From the NCBI RefSeq assembly GCF_020532805.1, contig NZ_MQTQ01000083.1, positions 1 to 46,422 on the forward strand: DNA of 46,422 nucleotides, read 5' to 3'. The translations under genes were made by a program, and so were the position numbers. The number at the start of each line of letters is the position of its first letter. Positions within the stretch are counted from its first letter, which is position 1. This DNA comes from Arthrobacter sp. SO5. Lineage in GTDB: Bacteria; Actinomycetota; Actinomycetes; Actinomycetales; Micrococcaceae. The notes beneath the pieces were generated by a model. It was not told the DNA's origin. It was given only the letters and a program-made list of their open reading frames with translations, and searched no databases. This document shows, in pieces, positions 23,775 to 33,037 of this stretch.

Positions 23775-25391
23775 ATGATTCCGAACATCACCCGCGGTTC
23801 ACGCATGGGCGGCCTCATGGTTTACCTGGCGTCGACGGATGCCAACAAGACCAAGAACGCGCACTCCGATCCGCACCTGGTAGCCGGCGACGCAGCGATC
23901 ATGGCGTGGTACGACGATGGTGTGCTGGACCGTGACGATGCGCTTGCGATTGCCAAGCATCTTGACCAGCCGCGCCGGGCATATGACGTATCGGTGCAGA
24001 TCAAGGACATGCAGTGGGACGCGGCGAAGAAAGAGCGCGTCCACGTCGGCTACAAGGATGCCAGCGTGTGGCACTGCTCGCTGAGCCTGCGCGCCGAAGA
24101 GGGCGCCCTGACGGACCAGCAGTGGGGCGACATCGCGAACGACTTCGTGGACTCCATGGGCTTCACCGAAAGTAGCGGAAAGGCCCGCTGCCGGTGGGTT
24201 GCGGTCAACCACGGAACGAGTGAGAACGGCAACCACCACATCCACCTGGCCGTGTCCCTGGTCCGCGAAGACGGAACCAAAGCATCGACCCACGGGGACT
24301 ACAAGAGGGCGCAGGAATCGTGCCGTGAGCTGGAGGTCAAGTACGGACTGGAACAGCTCTCTACCGTGCACTCCACACGTGGCTACGACCGGGCCGAGAA
24401 AGCCACCGCTGTCCGGGATGAGCGGGAGATGCACCGGTCCTCTTTGGCTCGGAAAGTCCGTGCCAGCGCCAGCTCCTCCGCGACCGAAGGTGAGTTCGTC
24501 CGGCGTGCCCGCGACACCGGGATGCTGGTCCGCCCCCGCTACGCCAAGAACACCACCGACGTCATCGTTGGGTACTCCGTAGCCGAACGGCCCAAGCAGG
24601 GCGAGCGTCCTATCTGGTTCGGCGGCGGCACCCTCGCCTCCGACCTGAAGCTTGGTGCCTTGCGTGAAGAGTGGATGGACTCACCGCACCTCGCACCAGA
24701 GGCTGCAGCTGAGTGGAACGCGGCAGCCCGCAACAGGCGCACCGTTTCCAGGACCGGTCCCGAGAACGGGACGCCCCCGGCGGAGATGTGGGTCGAATAC
24801 ACACGGAACGCGAGTGCCCTGGTTGAGCAGCTGCGTACACTGCCCCGTGATGATCACGCCACCTGGGCGAAAGCGGCGAGGGAAGTATCCGGCGCGTTCG
24901 CGGCATGGTCCCACCGGCTCGAACCGACGCCGGGTCCGCTGGCGGCCACCGCCGCCGAGCTGTCCCGCACCGCCCAGCTCCGGGCACCACGGCAGCACAG
25001 CAAGCCTGTCGCTCTGCCGTCCATTGCCGGAACTGCCATGTTGTTCATGGCCGCGTCCAGCAAGAGCAAGACGGCCGCTCAGTCGGCGCTCATGCTGCAG
25101 CTGGTGAACACTGCTTTCGCCATCCACGAGATGCACCAGCAGTCCGGACGTACACGTGAAGCGCAGCGGCTCCGGGCTGTCGTTACTGAGCAGCTGAGGC
25201 CGTTCGCGGCGACCATGCCCCGCCCGGTCACCGTCGGTGCACCGGAACAGGCTGCGGCTCCGAACTCCGTGGAACTTGGACTGCGCGGCATGGCGCCGAT
25301 CCGTCCAGGGTCAGCGGTACCGAGCACACCAATGCCGGCCAAAACCCGCCAGCACACGGGCCGTGATTCCGGCCCCGTACTGGACCGATAA
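23775..25391 (+). CDS. relaxase/mobilisation nuclease (VirD2/MobA type, MOBP-like)
   Basis: 538 residues. The N-terminal 200 residues form the relaxase domain (PF03432): a candidate nucleophile Tyr17 in MGGLMVYLAST, the conserved HCSLSLRAEEG segment (His100), and the metal-binding NGNHHIHLAVSL motif (His154, 155 and 157). The C-terminal 300 residues are helical and carry an alanine-rich, weakly hydrophobic stretch (SIAGTAMLFMAASSK). It nicks oriT, stays covalently bound to the 5' end and is delivered to the recipient by the VirD4 protein encoded at 29676-31448. MobC lies upstream and a coiled-coil protein 29 bases downstream. All motifs look intact, so the plasmid should be self-transferable or mobilisable. 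Confidence 0.9.
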   Translation: MIPNITRGSRMGGLMVYLASTDANKTKNAHSDPHLVAGDAAIMAWYDDGVLDRDDALAIAKHLDQPRRAYDVSVQIKDMQWDAAKKERVHVGYKDASVWHCSLSLRAEEGALTDQQWGDIANDFVDSMGFTESSGKARCRWVAVNHGTSENGNHHIHLAVSLVREDGTKASTHGDYKRAQESCRELEVKYGLEQLSTVHSTRGYDRAEKATAVRDEREMHRSSLARKVRASASSSATEGEFVRRARDTGMLVRPRYAKNTTDVIVGYSVAERPKQGERPIWFGGGTLASDLKLGALREEWMDSPHLAPEAAAEWNAAARNRRTVSRTGPENGTPPAEMWVEYTRNASALVEQLRTLPRDDHATWAKAAREVSGAFAAWSHRLEPTPGPLAATAAELSRTAQLRAPRQHSKPVALPSIAGTAMLFMAASSKSKTAAQSALMLQLVNTAFAIHEMHQQSGRTREAQRLRAVVTEQLRPFAATMPRPVTVGAPEQAAAPNSVELGLRGMAPIRPGSAVPSTPMPAKTRQHTGRDSGPVLDR

Positions 25392-25420
25392 AGACCACCA
25401 CCAACTGCAAGGGGAGCACG

Positions 25421-26653
25421 ATGAGTGAATCAGACGGAATGGACGAACTGCTGGACGGCGGAATGCGGCAGTCGCTGATGATCGCGTCCCGCATTGCCGA
25501 GACGCTGGCCCGTCGCCGGCAGGAATCCCAACGGCAGCAGGAACACCAGGATGCCCAGGCAGCGCACGAAGCGCAGGCCCGGCGAACGGCAGACCGCAGC
25601 GCCGCGCACGCGGCGCTGGCACCGGTAAATAGAGACCAGTGGTGGGACAAGGCCCAGCCCCACGACATCGCCACGGCCCACGCCGTCGCTGAAGGCTGGA
25701 AAGACTACGACCCGACCGCCCTCGCGGCCTCGGAAAAGATCCGTCAGGAAGTCCTCGCCCGCTACGGCATCGACACCCACGACGTCGGCGCGGACGCCGC
25801 CTACCTGGAATCAGGGATCCAGACCATAACCACGGAAAAGGCACGGCAGGACGCACTGGACCGCAGCCAGGAAGAGACACGCAAGGCGGCCGCCGAACAC
25901 GAGAAAGCCATGGGATTGCTCGCCGCGGCCCGCGCCGAAGAACTCCGCGCCCAGGCCGCGACCCTGGCCCCGGAAATGGAACGCCACCAGGTGCCCGAGG
26001 AGTACCTTGCCAACCCCGAACTGGCCCAGGCGTTGCAGACCGCACACGCCGCCAAGACACCCGCGGCAGTGGCGGCCGCCGCCGACACCGTGAAGGAACG
26101 CCTCTTCCTCATCGGCAAGGACGGCATCAACGGCCCCGACGTCGACCAGCTGCGCAAAGAAACTACCGCGAACATCAACGGCGCCGCGGATTCACACTTC
26201 GAGGATCCCGCTTTCGTCCAGGCAGCCAAGGACATGCACGAAGCCAAACTCCTGGCAGAGGGAGGCTTTACAGGCTCCGAAAGGACGCCTGTGGAACAGC
26301 GGTACGCGCGCGCCGAAGAGGAACTGTTCGCTCGCATGGAAAGCGTCGGCCGCGAGATCGAGAACCGCGTCACCGGCAGCGACAGCGGCCGGCTCAAAGA
26401 CCAGGGCCTGAAAACGGAGACTACGTCGGCAACCGACTACGGGTCAGCGCAACGCCAGGAAGCCTTCGCAGCATCCCTGGCAACAACCGGAGCCACCGAA
26501 ACTCAAGTCCGTGGGCGCGCCGCTGCGGAACGCAGCGAGGGCACACACCCCCGCGCTGCTGTCAGCATGGGCAAGGGCGCGGCCAAGGCCAAGAAGACCC
26601 GCACAGGGGCAGCCGTGGCCGCTGAACGAGGCAAAACCGGTCCCGCGAGGTAA
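25421..26653 (+). CDS. coiled-coil protein of the mobilisation operon
   Basis: 410 residues, highly charged and alanine/glutamate-rich. A Gln/Arg-rich helix lies at about 20-60 (LARRRQESQRQQEHQDAQAA), a short globular part at about 70-130 (DQWWDKAQPHDIATAHAVAE), then a long coiled coil at about 135-330, then a basic tail (MGKGAAKAKKTRTGAAVAAE). It follows the relaxase gene by 29 bases with AAGGGGAG upstream. No enzymatic motif is visible. Similar helical proteins follow relaxase genes on actinobacterial plasmids and may bridge the relaxosome and the coupling protein; that role is inferred from position. Confidence 0.65.
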   Translation: MSESDGMDELLDGGMRQSLMIASRIAETLARRRQESQRQQEHQDAQAAHEAQARRTADRSAAHAALAPVNRDQWWDKAQPHDIATAHAVAEGWKDYDPTALAASEKIRQEVLARYGIDTHDVGADAAYLESGIQTITTEKARQDALDRSQEETRKAAAEHEKAMGLLAAARAEELRAQAATLAPEMERHQVPEEYLANPELAQALQTAHAAKTPAAVAAAADTVKERLFLIGKDGINGPDVDQLRKETTANINGAADSHFEDPAFVQAAKDMHEAKLLAEGGFTGSERTPVEQRYARAEEELFARMESVGREIENRVTGSDSGRLKDQGLKTETTSATDYGSAQRQEAFAASLATTGATETQVRGRAAAERSEGTHPRAAVSMGKGAAKAKKTRTGAAVAAERGKTGPAR

Positions 26654-26707
26654 CTCAACGGAACCAGGTTCCTGCTGCAGCCGCGATAGGGGCCGTAGAC
26701 TTCGCCA

Positions 26708-27994
26708 ATGGGTTTAATGGAGCAGCTCACTCTTGGGTTAGGGGAAAGCCCGAGCACGGTAGTTAAGCGTGGTTGGCAGCTAAGGGAACGCGATCTTCGT
26801 AAAGTACTTGAGGCGCGAGACTCAGACTCGAATGCGGCTGAACGTCCTACCAGAGGAAACAGTGAGGTATGGCCCTTGCTGAGCCATCATCGGTTCAATC
26901 CCGGCAGCCTCTTTGGGCTGGGGGAGTCTGGCCAAGTTCAGGAAAAAGCACTCAGTCTCCTACTTGCGTATGACGGCTTGGTTGCCTCCGACCCACTTTA
27001 CGAAGTGGCGGCTGCAGCGCGCACCGGGCATCGCGAGCAAGCCATTGCAGACTTACAGCGAGTCGTAACCCAGATAGCTGAAGTTGAACCACTAATTGCG
27101 GGCGGTCTAATCCGCTTCACTTCAGCACGGCCAAGCTTCTCCAGCCCATCACGACAGGCTGTCACCGACGCGCTCGGTCTCGGGAACATGATCGAATTTG
27201 GATTCTCCAACTTTGAGATGGCATTCGAAGACGTTGTCCGATCCGGCCCCAGGGCCGAGGCCGAATATGTAGATGAGCTTGGTGCCGTTTTTAAGAGTTT
27301 GAGCCTGAGACCTCCCAGAAACGCCCTAGAAGCAAGGCGGGCCAACGCTGCTCTTGCCTCTGCCGTAATTTACGTTTCCTGGCAGTTAGCGGTTTGCAGC
27401 GAGGACAGCGCCTGCGACCTCACTCTCACAAGAGCCCTTGAACGCCATCTCTTGGATGAAGTAATCACACGGGCAGCGCCGGGCTTCGACTCTTCATCGC
27501 TTCAACAACTACGAGGTGACACGCGGCACGTTCGCACGTTGGCTGCAGGGAAAATTCCCAATCTGGACACCACAAACTTGACGACTGCAGACGCTCTTGC
27601 ACTGCGTAGGGACGGAGCTTTTGAAAGCTTCAGAGACAAACTGAAGAGTGCAATGGATCAGCTACCAAAAGATGGCGACACCCTCCAGGACGCAGGCGCC
27701 GCCTATTCAATATTCAGGGAACGCATGCAGGAAGCAGCTAGGGAACTGCGAGAATCGGGAAAGAGGTCCAAGCTCGGTAACCTCATGAAATCAACTAGCA
27801 CGGAGGTTGGCTTGGGCCTGGGTTTCTCTTGGTTGCTATCCGGCGAAGCCGTGCCCTCTGCGACTGCATTTGCCGATCCTCTGACGAAGATCTCGATGAC
27901 GGTCATGAGCTGGCTGCAGGGTCGCCGTGCCCTCAGTGGTCGGGATATTGCCATGCGCTACTTTGCGACTATGGGCGACCGAACTCAGCAGTAG
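26708..27994 (+). CDS. hypothetical protein in cargo slot
   Basis: 428 residues, no family recognised. A second ATG nine bases in (MEQLTLGLGESPSTVV) is an alternative start. The protein is mostly helical and soluble; the C-terminal part (EVGLGLGFSWLLSG; SMTVMSWLQG, about 360-405) is mildly hydrophobic and could be a membrane-associating hairpin. Codon use is visibly less GC-biased than in the relaxase genes (for example TTTGGATTC, AATTTACG), suggesting separate acquisition. It is convergent with the next gene and sits between the mobilisation genes and the secretion operon, a usual place for cargo such as defence or entry-exclusion functions. No function is proposed. Confidence 0.6.
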   Translation: MGLMEQLTLGLGESPSTVVKRGWQLRERDLRKVLEARDSDSNAAERPTRGNSEVWPLLSHHRFNPGSLFGLGESGQVQEKALSLLLAYDGLVASDPLYEVAAAARTGHREQAIADLQRVVTQIAEVEPLIAGGLIRFTSARPSFSSPSRQAVTDALGLGNMIEFGFSNFEMAFEDVVRSGPRAEAEYVDELGAVFKSLSLRPPRNALEARRANAALASAVIYVSWQLAVCSEDSACDLTLTRALERHLLDEVITRAAPGFDSSSLQQLRGDTRHVRTLAAGKIPNLDTTNLTTADALALRRDGAFESFRDKLKSAMDQLPKDGDTLQDAGAAYSIFRERMQEAARELRESGKRSKLGNLMKSTSTEVGLGLGFSWLLSGEAVPSATAFADPLTKISMTVMSWLQGRRALSGRDIAMRYFATMGDRTQQ

Positions 27995-28113
27995 TAGCGT
28001 CCGCCGAAGGTTCAAAGTTTGAATCCCCGTCGGTTTTTCATGCAATTCCATCCGTTTCTCTAAGGTCGACCCATCAGCGAACTAGAGGGAACCAACAGTG
28101 CCTGGCTGCCCGC

Positions 28114-29157
28114 TTAGGGCCTAGCGAGGCGGTCCAGCACGTCTCGGCGTAAGGCTTCGGGGGCATGGTCGTTCCACCATTCCGGACTCGTGAACCAATG
28201 GTCCGTAGCGCCCATCCATGCCTGTGTAAGAGCGTCAGGATTTGCGAGATGGGCCATCCCATAGGACTGAACCCAGAGAGAGTCGTCGCTGGAGGAAGCC
28301 AGAAGCATCAAGGTCTTGTTCCCGTTTGGTATAACGGCCATGACGAACATCGGTGCTGCAGGAGCGCCCTCGACTGCCGGAAGTTCATCCAGGAACGTGC
28401 TTCCTGAGAGCGCGACTTTGAGATTGCTCTCGTACTCGGTCTTGATCACCCAGCGTGGAAGTGTGTTTGAGTGGAGTGCCGCATAGAGGTCTGTGTGGAT
28501 TGAGTGAAGTCGACCCCATTGGATTGCCGCTTCCGTTTGCAGGTCGTCAACCGGCGATTGAATCCGTTTGCGCCAGTGGTCTTTCTCCTCACTGCTGATG
28601 CGAAGGCCGTCTACCGCGCCCTTGTATGTTTGACCGATTTCCTCAAGGCTGTTTATGTAGACCTCTTTCTTCCAGACCTCTCGAGCTGCGGAGCGCATGA
28701 GCTGCAACATGTAATGCTCCGTTGTCTTCAGCTCTTTCTCCCGCTCGAAAGTCTGAAAGGAGTCTTCGTGGGGCCGGCAGTATCCGATGAATGTCGACGC
28801 CTGGCCGACATCCACTGGTCGCAGGGCTGGGTTTGTGAGATCCCTATAGTCAGGTTGAAGTACTTTGAGGTGTGGTGCGGTGCGCGGGTCTGCGAGAGGC
28901 ATGATTGAGGCAGACTTGGCGATCACATGTGAGTTGGATGAGACCAGTTTTTTCCCTTGGACGTTGCATCCTATGTAGGCGCATCTAGGGTTGTACCCGG
29001 GCGCCTTAGCTTCCCTCTTGTCCCCGCGTTGGAACGATTTCTTTAGCGAACCGAAACTTGGCTTAATGCCATGGTCTGGTCCGTTCCATCCATCTACCTT
29101 CGCTAGGGCGTCGACAACCTGCCGGAATTCTTCGACTGCTGCCGCTTCCGCGCTCAC
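28114..29157 (-). CDS. hypothetical protein with HNH-like Cys/His cluster
   Basis: 347 residues from GTG 29157, with AGGAA eight bases upstream. Around residues 59-130 there is a zinc-binding pattern: CAYIGC (Cys59, Cys64), then SSNSHVIAKSAS with His77, then GYCRPHED (Cys127, His130). A CxxxxC ... SH-V-I-x-K ... CxxHD arrangement resembles the treble-clef/HNH-like signatures of some abortive-infection and restriction proteins. The C-terminal 200 residues are unfamiliar. It could be a nuclease of a defence system or an inert zinc protein; a catalytic Asn/His triad cannot be assigned with certainty. It is convergent with the 428-residue gene and of similarly lower GC, so the two were probably acquired together. 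Confidence 0.6.
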   Translation of the reverse strand: MSAEAAAVEEFRQVVDALAKVDGWNGPDHGIKPSFGSLKKSFQRGDKREAKAPGYNPRCAYIGCNVQGKKLVSSNSHVIAKSASIMPLADPRTAPHLKVLQPDYRDLTNPALRPVDVGQASTFIGYCRPHEDSFQTFEREKELKTTEHYMLQLMRSAAREVWKKEVYINSLEEIGQTYKGAVDGLRISSEEKDHWRKRIQSPVDDLQTEAAIQWGRLHSIHTDLYAALHSNTLPRWVIKTEYESNLKVALSGSTFLDELPAVEGAPAAPMFVMAVIPNGNKTLMLLASSSDDSLWVQSYGMAHLANPDALTQAWMGATDHWFTSPEWWNDHAPEALRRDVLDRLARP

Positions 29158-29211
29158 TTTTTCATTCCTAATTCCCCGACTATCGACGCAAACACGTAAT
29201 CGTTGAGCCTA

Positions 29212-29661
29212 CTAAAAGGATCCTCCAGCTTCGGGTTGCCGCGCGTCACGGAACCAGCCACGGGGTGCTTTCTTGGGCTCAAGGTGTTCTGGTTCGCGGT
29301 GTTCTTTCATGTCGCAGTTGTAGAACGGCCCTTGTGGGTTCAGCAGGACGCCCATGTGGTGGTCTGCGTGGTCCCTCCACCAGACGCTCATGCCGGTGGC
29401 GGGGTCGAGGCGCAGGTGCTCCCAGGAACGCCACAAGGCCGCAATGCGGGAGACGGCTTCGGGGTGGAAGTACCACTCGATGCACCACTTTGCGGTCTTG
29501 CCGGTGACGCTGCGGACGTATGTCGGCAGCAGCTGCTCGTGAAGGAACTCTTCGGCCGTGCCGTAGACGAGCTCCGGCACCTTCTCCGGTTTCCCATCTT
29601 CGCCGGCGCCGGGGTTGGGGGCGGGGGTGTCCGTGTCGAACAATCCGAAATCATCTGCCAT
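29212..29661 (-). CDS. DUF4913 family protein
   Basis: 149 residues. The core KWCIEWYFHPEAVSRIAALW, followed by WEHLRLDPATGMSVWWRDHA and DHHMGVLLNPQGPFYNC, matches DUF4913, which is widespread on actinobacterial conjugative plasmids and found beside the VirD4 gene. Its start lies 14 bases after the virD4 stop with AAGGAAG as ribosome site, making it the last gene of the secretion operon. The conserved Trp, His and Cys residues suggest a compact fold that could bind metal. No function has been established for the family as far as I know; a role in substrate recognition is a guess from location. Confidence 0.8.
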   Translation of the reverse strand: MADDFGLFDTDTPAPNPGAGEDGKPEKVPELVYGTAEEFLHEQLLPTYVRSVTGKTAKWCIEWYFHPEAVSRIAALWRSWEHLRLDPATGMSVWWRDHADHHMGVLLNPQGPFYNCDMKEHREPEHLEPKKAPRGWFRDARQPEAGGSF

Positions 29662-29675
29662 GGCTGATTGCTTCC

Positions 29676-31448
29676 TTACCCGGTGACCCAGGGATTGGCG
29701 ACCGGAGCGGAGGGCACCAGGACGGCGTCCGGTTCCTCCGGGCGGGGGCTGTACTTCTTGATGGAGGCTTCCACGGCGTCTTTGTGCCGGCCGGTGTACC
29801 AGGGCATGGTGCGGACCAGTGTGGCGGGTGCGCCGGAGGCGAGGACGACGGCGCGGCCTCGGTCCAGTTCCGCGAGGTTGGAGACGTCGAAGATTCGTTC
29901 CTTGCCCTCCTGCCGGGAGCGGCTGGAGCCGGATTTTCCGGAGGAGATGGAGACGTTGGTGTAGCTGTAGTCCCCGATCAGGTCCGAGAGCGCCCGGAGG
30001 AAGCCTTCTTCAGCGACGCCGCCGCCGTAGACCTTGACGTTCGCGGCCGACCAGATTTTCCGCATGTTCGCCTCGCCCCAGAGTTCGACGCCCTGGGACC
30101 AGGACTGCAGGATTCCCATGACGATCAGGCCCTTGGAGCCGTAGTGGCTGAACTGGTCCGGCAGGGCTGCCCAGCGGACGACGTTGGCCAACTCATCGAG
30201 GGCGAACAGTGCTGGTTTGGGTAGACGGCCGCCGCTGCGTTCGGCCCGTTCCTCCATTGCCTCAGCGATCGCCACCGTCAGCGCTGTGGTGAGCGGGGAA
30301 GCTGAGCCGGCCCCTTCCTTGGAGAGGATGTAGATCGTTTCCTGTGAGGCGGCGAAAGCGTGCGGGTTGAACTGCCGGCGGGCGTCCGTGGCTACCGTCG
30401 CGCCACCCATCGGAGCGACCCAGCGCAGCGTGTTCCTGGACTTCAGGCACTGGATCATCTTCTCGGCGGTGCCGAAGATACCGTCGCGCTGTTTGTCGGC
30501 CAGCTCCAGCGTGGACTCCAGGCCCTTGTACTGCAGCTCGTAGTCATGCTCTTTCAGGATGTTGATCGGTTCCCGGTTTACCTGCTCCGTCACCCACAGG
30601 TAGACCTGCGTGATGGGAAGCTCACCGAGCGCGGCAGCGAGGAAGTACGAGGAGAGGATGTCTTCGGCCTTGGGGTCGAAGTAGGCGTCCGGTTTGGATC
30701 CCGGGACACGGGAGCCGACGGAGAAGTGCTGCGTGAGCTTGTACGCCTTCTCTTCGTCGGTGACGTAGGAGAGCGGGTTCCACCACCACTGTGCTTCCTC
30801 CTGCGCGATCTTCTGCGGATCGAACACCCATACCGGGGCCGTGAGCTCGCGGACGCCACGGGTGCCGTCCACCACGTCACGCTTGTTCGAGGTGGAAACG
30901 ACAGCACCCGGTGCATCCAGGATCGCGGGCATGACGCGGGAGGTGGACTTACCGGTCCGGGGACCCCAGATATCGAGGCTGAGGTCTTCCCAGGACTGAA
31001 TGAACGTCTGGCCGGTGGAGACCACCTTGCCCACCACGATGCCCGGCGTGCCTGTCACTCCCAGCCGATTCGCCGTCGCTTTCGCGCCCTTCTCGGAGAA
31101 CGCGGCCAAGGACTTCCCGCGGCCCAGGTACCGGGCGGCCTTGTCGACGCGGGCACGCTTGGACGCACCCTTCTTCCAGGCCACGAGCACGACGATGGCC
31201 AGGACCAGGAGAACGCCTGCCATGAGGGCGGCCGCGACGGTGGACTGGACGGGCCACGGCACGCGGCCCTTGACCAGTCCGGAGATCAGGTCGATGGGAT
31301 GTTTGGGGGGTGCGTCGATGCCGGCCATCCAGAACCCCAGGTGGGCGGCCGCGTAGGTCCCGCCGCCGACGATGACGATGAAGCCGATGGCCATCCAGAC
31401 CAGCAGGGCATCCCCGAGGCCCATTCCTTTGCGGTTCGGTGCGCTCAC
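29676..31448 (-). CDS. virD4: VirD4/TraG-type coupling ATPase
   Basis: 590 residues. Two transmembrane helices lie at about 13-36 and 70-91, followed by the cytoplasmic motor domain with Walker A WGPRTGKSTS (162-169) and Walker B PALFALDELANV (Asp418, Glu419), then the TraG C-terminal part (VMGILQSWSQGVELWGEANM; VYGGGVAEEGFLRALSDLIG). This is the type IV coupling protein that links the relaxosome to the secretion channel and pumps DNA. Its ATG overlaps the virB4 stop by four bases. Both nucleotide-binding motifs are intact. Confidence 0.92.
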   Translation of the reverse strand: MSAPNRKGMGLGDALLVWMAIGFIVIVGGGTYAAAHLGFWMAGIDAPPKHPIDLISGLVKGRVPWPVQSTVAAALMAGVLLVLAIVVLVAWKKGASKRARVDKAARYLGRGKSLAAFSEKGAKATANRLGVTGTPGIVVGKVVSTGQTFIQSWEDLSLDIWGPRTGKSTSRVMPAILDAPGAVVSTSNKRDVVDGTRGVRELTAPVWVFDPQKIAQEEAQWWWNPLSYVTDEEKAYKLTQHFSVGSRVPGSKPDAYFDPKAEDILSSYFLAAALGELPITQVYLWVTEQVNREPINILKEHDYELQYKGLESTLELADKQRDGIFGTAEKMIQCLKSRNTLRWVAPMGGATVATDARRQFNPHAFAASQETIYILSKEGAGSASPLTTALTVAIAEAMEERAERSGGRLPKPALFALDELANVVRWAALPDQFSHYGSKGLIVMGILQSWSQGVELWGEANMRKIWSAANVKVYGGGVAEEGFLRALSDLIGDYSYTNVSISSGKSGSSRSRQEGKERIFDVSNLAELDRGRAVVLASGAPATLVRTMPWYTGRHKDAVEASIKKYSPRPEEPDAVLVPSAPVANPWVTG

Positions 31449-33037
31449 AGTGTGCCTCCTTCAAGGGGTACGTCAGGGGTCATTGGCTCGAGGAGGGTTT
31501 CCGGGGTTTCTCTCCACTTTCCCTCGGTGTCGTTGACTCCGTCCGGGCCTTGCTCCAAAGATGTCAGTCCCACCAGGACCGGGATTCCGGGCCGGCCGCC
31601 GACCTTGATCAGGAACTTCCCGCGTCCGGGAGGTTCGACGTTGAGTCCGCGGGAGTCCCAGGCGGGCGGGTCCTGCCAGGAGATGAGCTTCTGCTGCTCC
31701 TGCCGGGACAGCGGAATGGCCGAGGTCAGTAACGGCATTTCGGAGGCCGGGAGGCCGCCGCAGATCACCATGCCGGAGCGTTCGACGAATCCGCGGGCTT
31801 TCATCCGGTCTTCTTCCGCCGGGAGCGCGAGCAGGTCGGACATGGTGTGGGAAATCATGATCTGCCCGACACCCACGGAGCGGTTCAGCCGGGTCAGGGC
31901 GTCTACCCGGTCCACCATGCCTTTGCCGGCGCGCAGCGCCCGCCACAGTTCGTCGAGGACCACGAAGTAGTTCCGGCGCGGTTCCAGGCCGGCGTCCGCG
32001 AGGGCGTTGGCGACGTTGACGGTGCCGAAGCCGTAGGACCAGCACGCGAGCAGAATTGCAGCTTGGAGGTCGGTTTCGGTCTCGTCAATGCTGGAGACAT
32101 CGAAGACCACGGCGCGGTCGCGCATCATGGGGTTGGTGGTGTGCCGGGAGAAGATTTCTCCGAGCTTCCCGCCTCCGGTCAGCCCGAGCAGGGTTGCTTC
32201 CAGTGCCCGGGTTTCCTGCAGGTAGACGGCCATGTCGCCGCGGTCCAGTGCGACCTGGCGCAGCTCATCGGGGGCGGAGATGATCACGTCCAACAGGTCT
32301 TTCAGGACCGGGACACCGTCGAACCGGTCATCGAGGACCCGCAGGGCACGGTCCAGGATCGTCTGTTCCTGATCGGTGGGCGGGTTGTTCCGGCTGATGG
32401 TGATCAGGGAGACAACCATGGTCAGGCGCCGGCCGTGAGCGTCAGCGCGGACCCGGGCGGCGTCCTCATGGTGGCCGCTGTCTTCGAGCAGCTGCGCGGC
32501 TTCAACGGCCTGGCCGGGATCGAGGATGTTCAGGTAGCCGACGCCGCGGCCGAGCTTGATGACCTGGCCGCCGAGCGCCTGGACCGCTTTGACGTGCTCG
32601 CCTTTGAGGTCCCCCAGGATCAGAGGGTGGACGCCCTGTGCGGAGAGTCCGATGAACATCCGGCGCACAACGGTGGACTTTCCCAGCCCCGGCTTGCCCA
32701 GGATGAACGCGGAAGGGTTGGAAATCAGACGTGCCCGCTGGAACCAGCTGATCGGGTCGCAGCAGACCGTGGCCTGGGTTTCCTCATGGCGTCCGAGCGG
32801 GACGCCGATCATGGGCGAGGATGCCCCGGAGGAAAACGGCCACAGCCCGCAGACCTGGACCGTGGTTCCCCGGTATTCCTTCACGGACGGGACGAGGGCG
32901 GCCATCCCGCCGCCGCGTCCGGTCCAGCCCCGGGCACCTGGGCCGGCTTCGCGGGCAGGACGCTTTGTCACGCCGGTGTCCGCTGACTCATTTACTGTCT
33001 TTGATGTCTTTGCTGTCAAAAACCTCATGCGGGCCAT
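31445..33037 (-). CDS. virB4: VirB4-type secretion ATPase
   Basis: 530 residues. Walker A is FILGKPGLGKSTVV (114-121), Walker B is YFVVLDELWRAL (about 370), and the VirB4/TraC C-terminal motif region is ISHTMSDLLALPAEEDRMKA. It lacks the N-terminal VirB4 domain; in actinobacterial systems that part is often supplied by the separate upstream SCO6880-like protein, which is the case here. Its ATG overlaps the TAA of that gene (TAATG). It powers channel assembly and substrate transfer at the membrane with VirD4. It is complete for this subgroup. Confidence 0.9.
   Translation of the reverse strand: MARMRFLTAKTSKTVNESADTGVTKRPAREAGPGARGWTGRGGGMAALVPSVKEYRGTTVQVCGLWPFSSGASSPMIGVPLGRHEETQATVCCDPISWFQRARLISNPSAFILGKPGLGKSTVVRRMFIGLSAQGVHPLILGDLKGEHVKAVQALGGQVIKLGRGVGYLNILDPGQAVEAAQLLEDSGHHEDAARVRADAHGRRLTMVVSLITISRNNPPTDQEQTILDRALRVLDDRFDGVPVLKDLLDVIISAPDELRQVALDRGDMAVYLQETRALEATLLGLTGGGKLGEIFSRHTTNPMMRDRAVVFDVSSIDETETDLQAAILLACWSYGFGTVNVANALADAGLEPRRNYFVVLDELWRALRAGKGMVDRVDALTRLNRSVGVGQIMISHTMSDLLALPAEEDRMKARGFVERSGMVICGGLPASEMPLLTSAIPLSRQEQQKLISWQDPPAWDSRGLNVEPPGRGKFLIKVGGRPGIPVLVGLTSLEQGPDGVNDTEGKWRETPETLLEPMTPDVPLEGGTL

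Noticed and set aside
30360..31970. 536-codon plus-strand frame opposite virD4/virB4
   Set aside because: Antisense to two certain ATPase genes; no domain or ribosome site.
31847..32986. 379-codon plus-strand frame opposite virB4
   Set aside because: Antisense shadow with biased Asp/Gly/Val composition.
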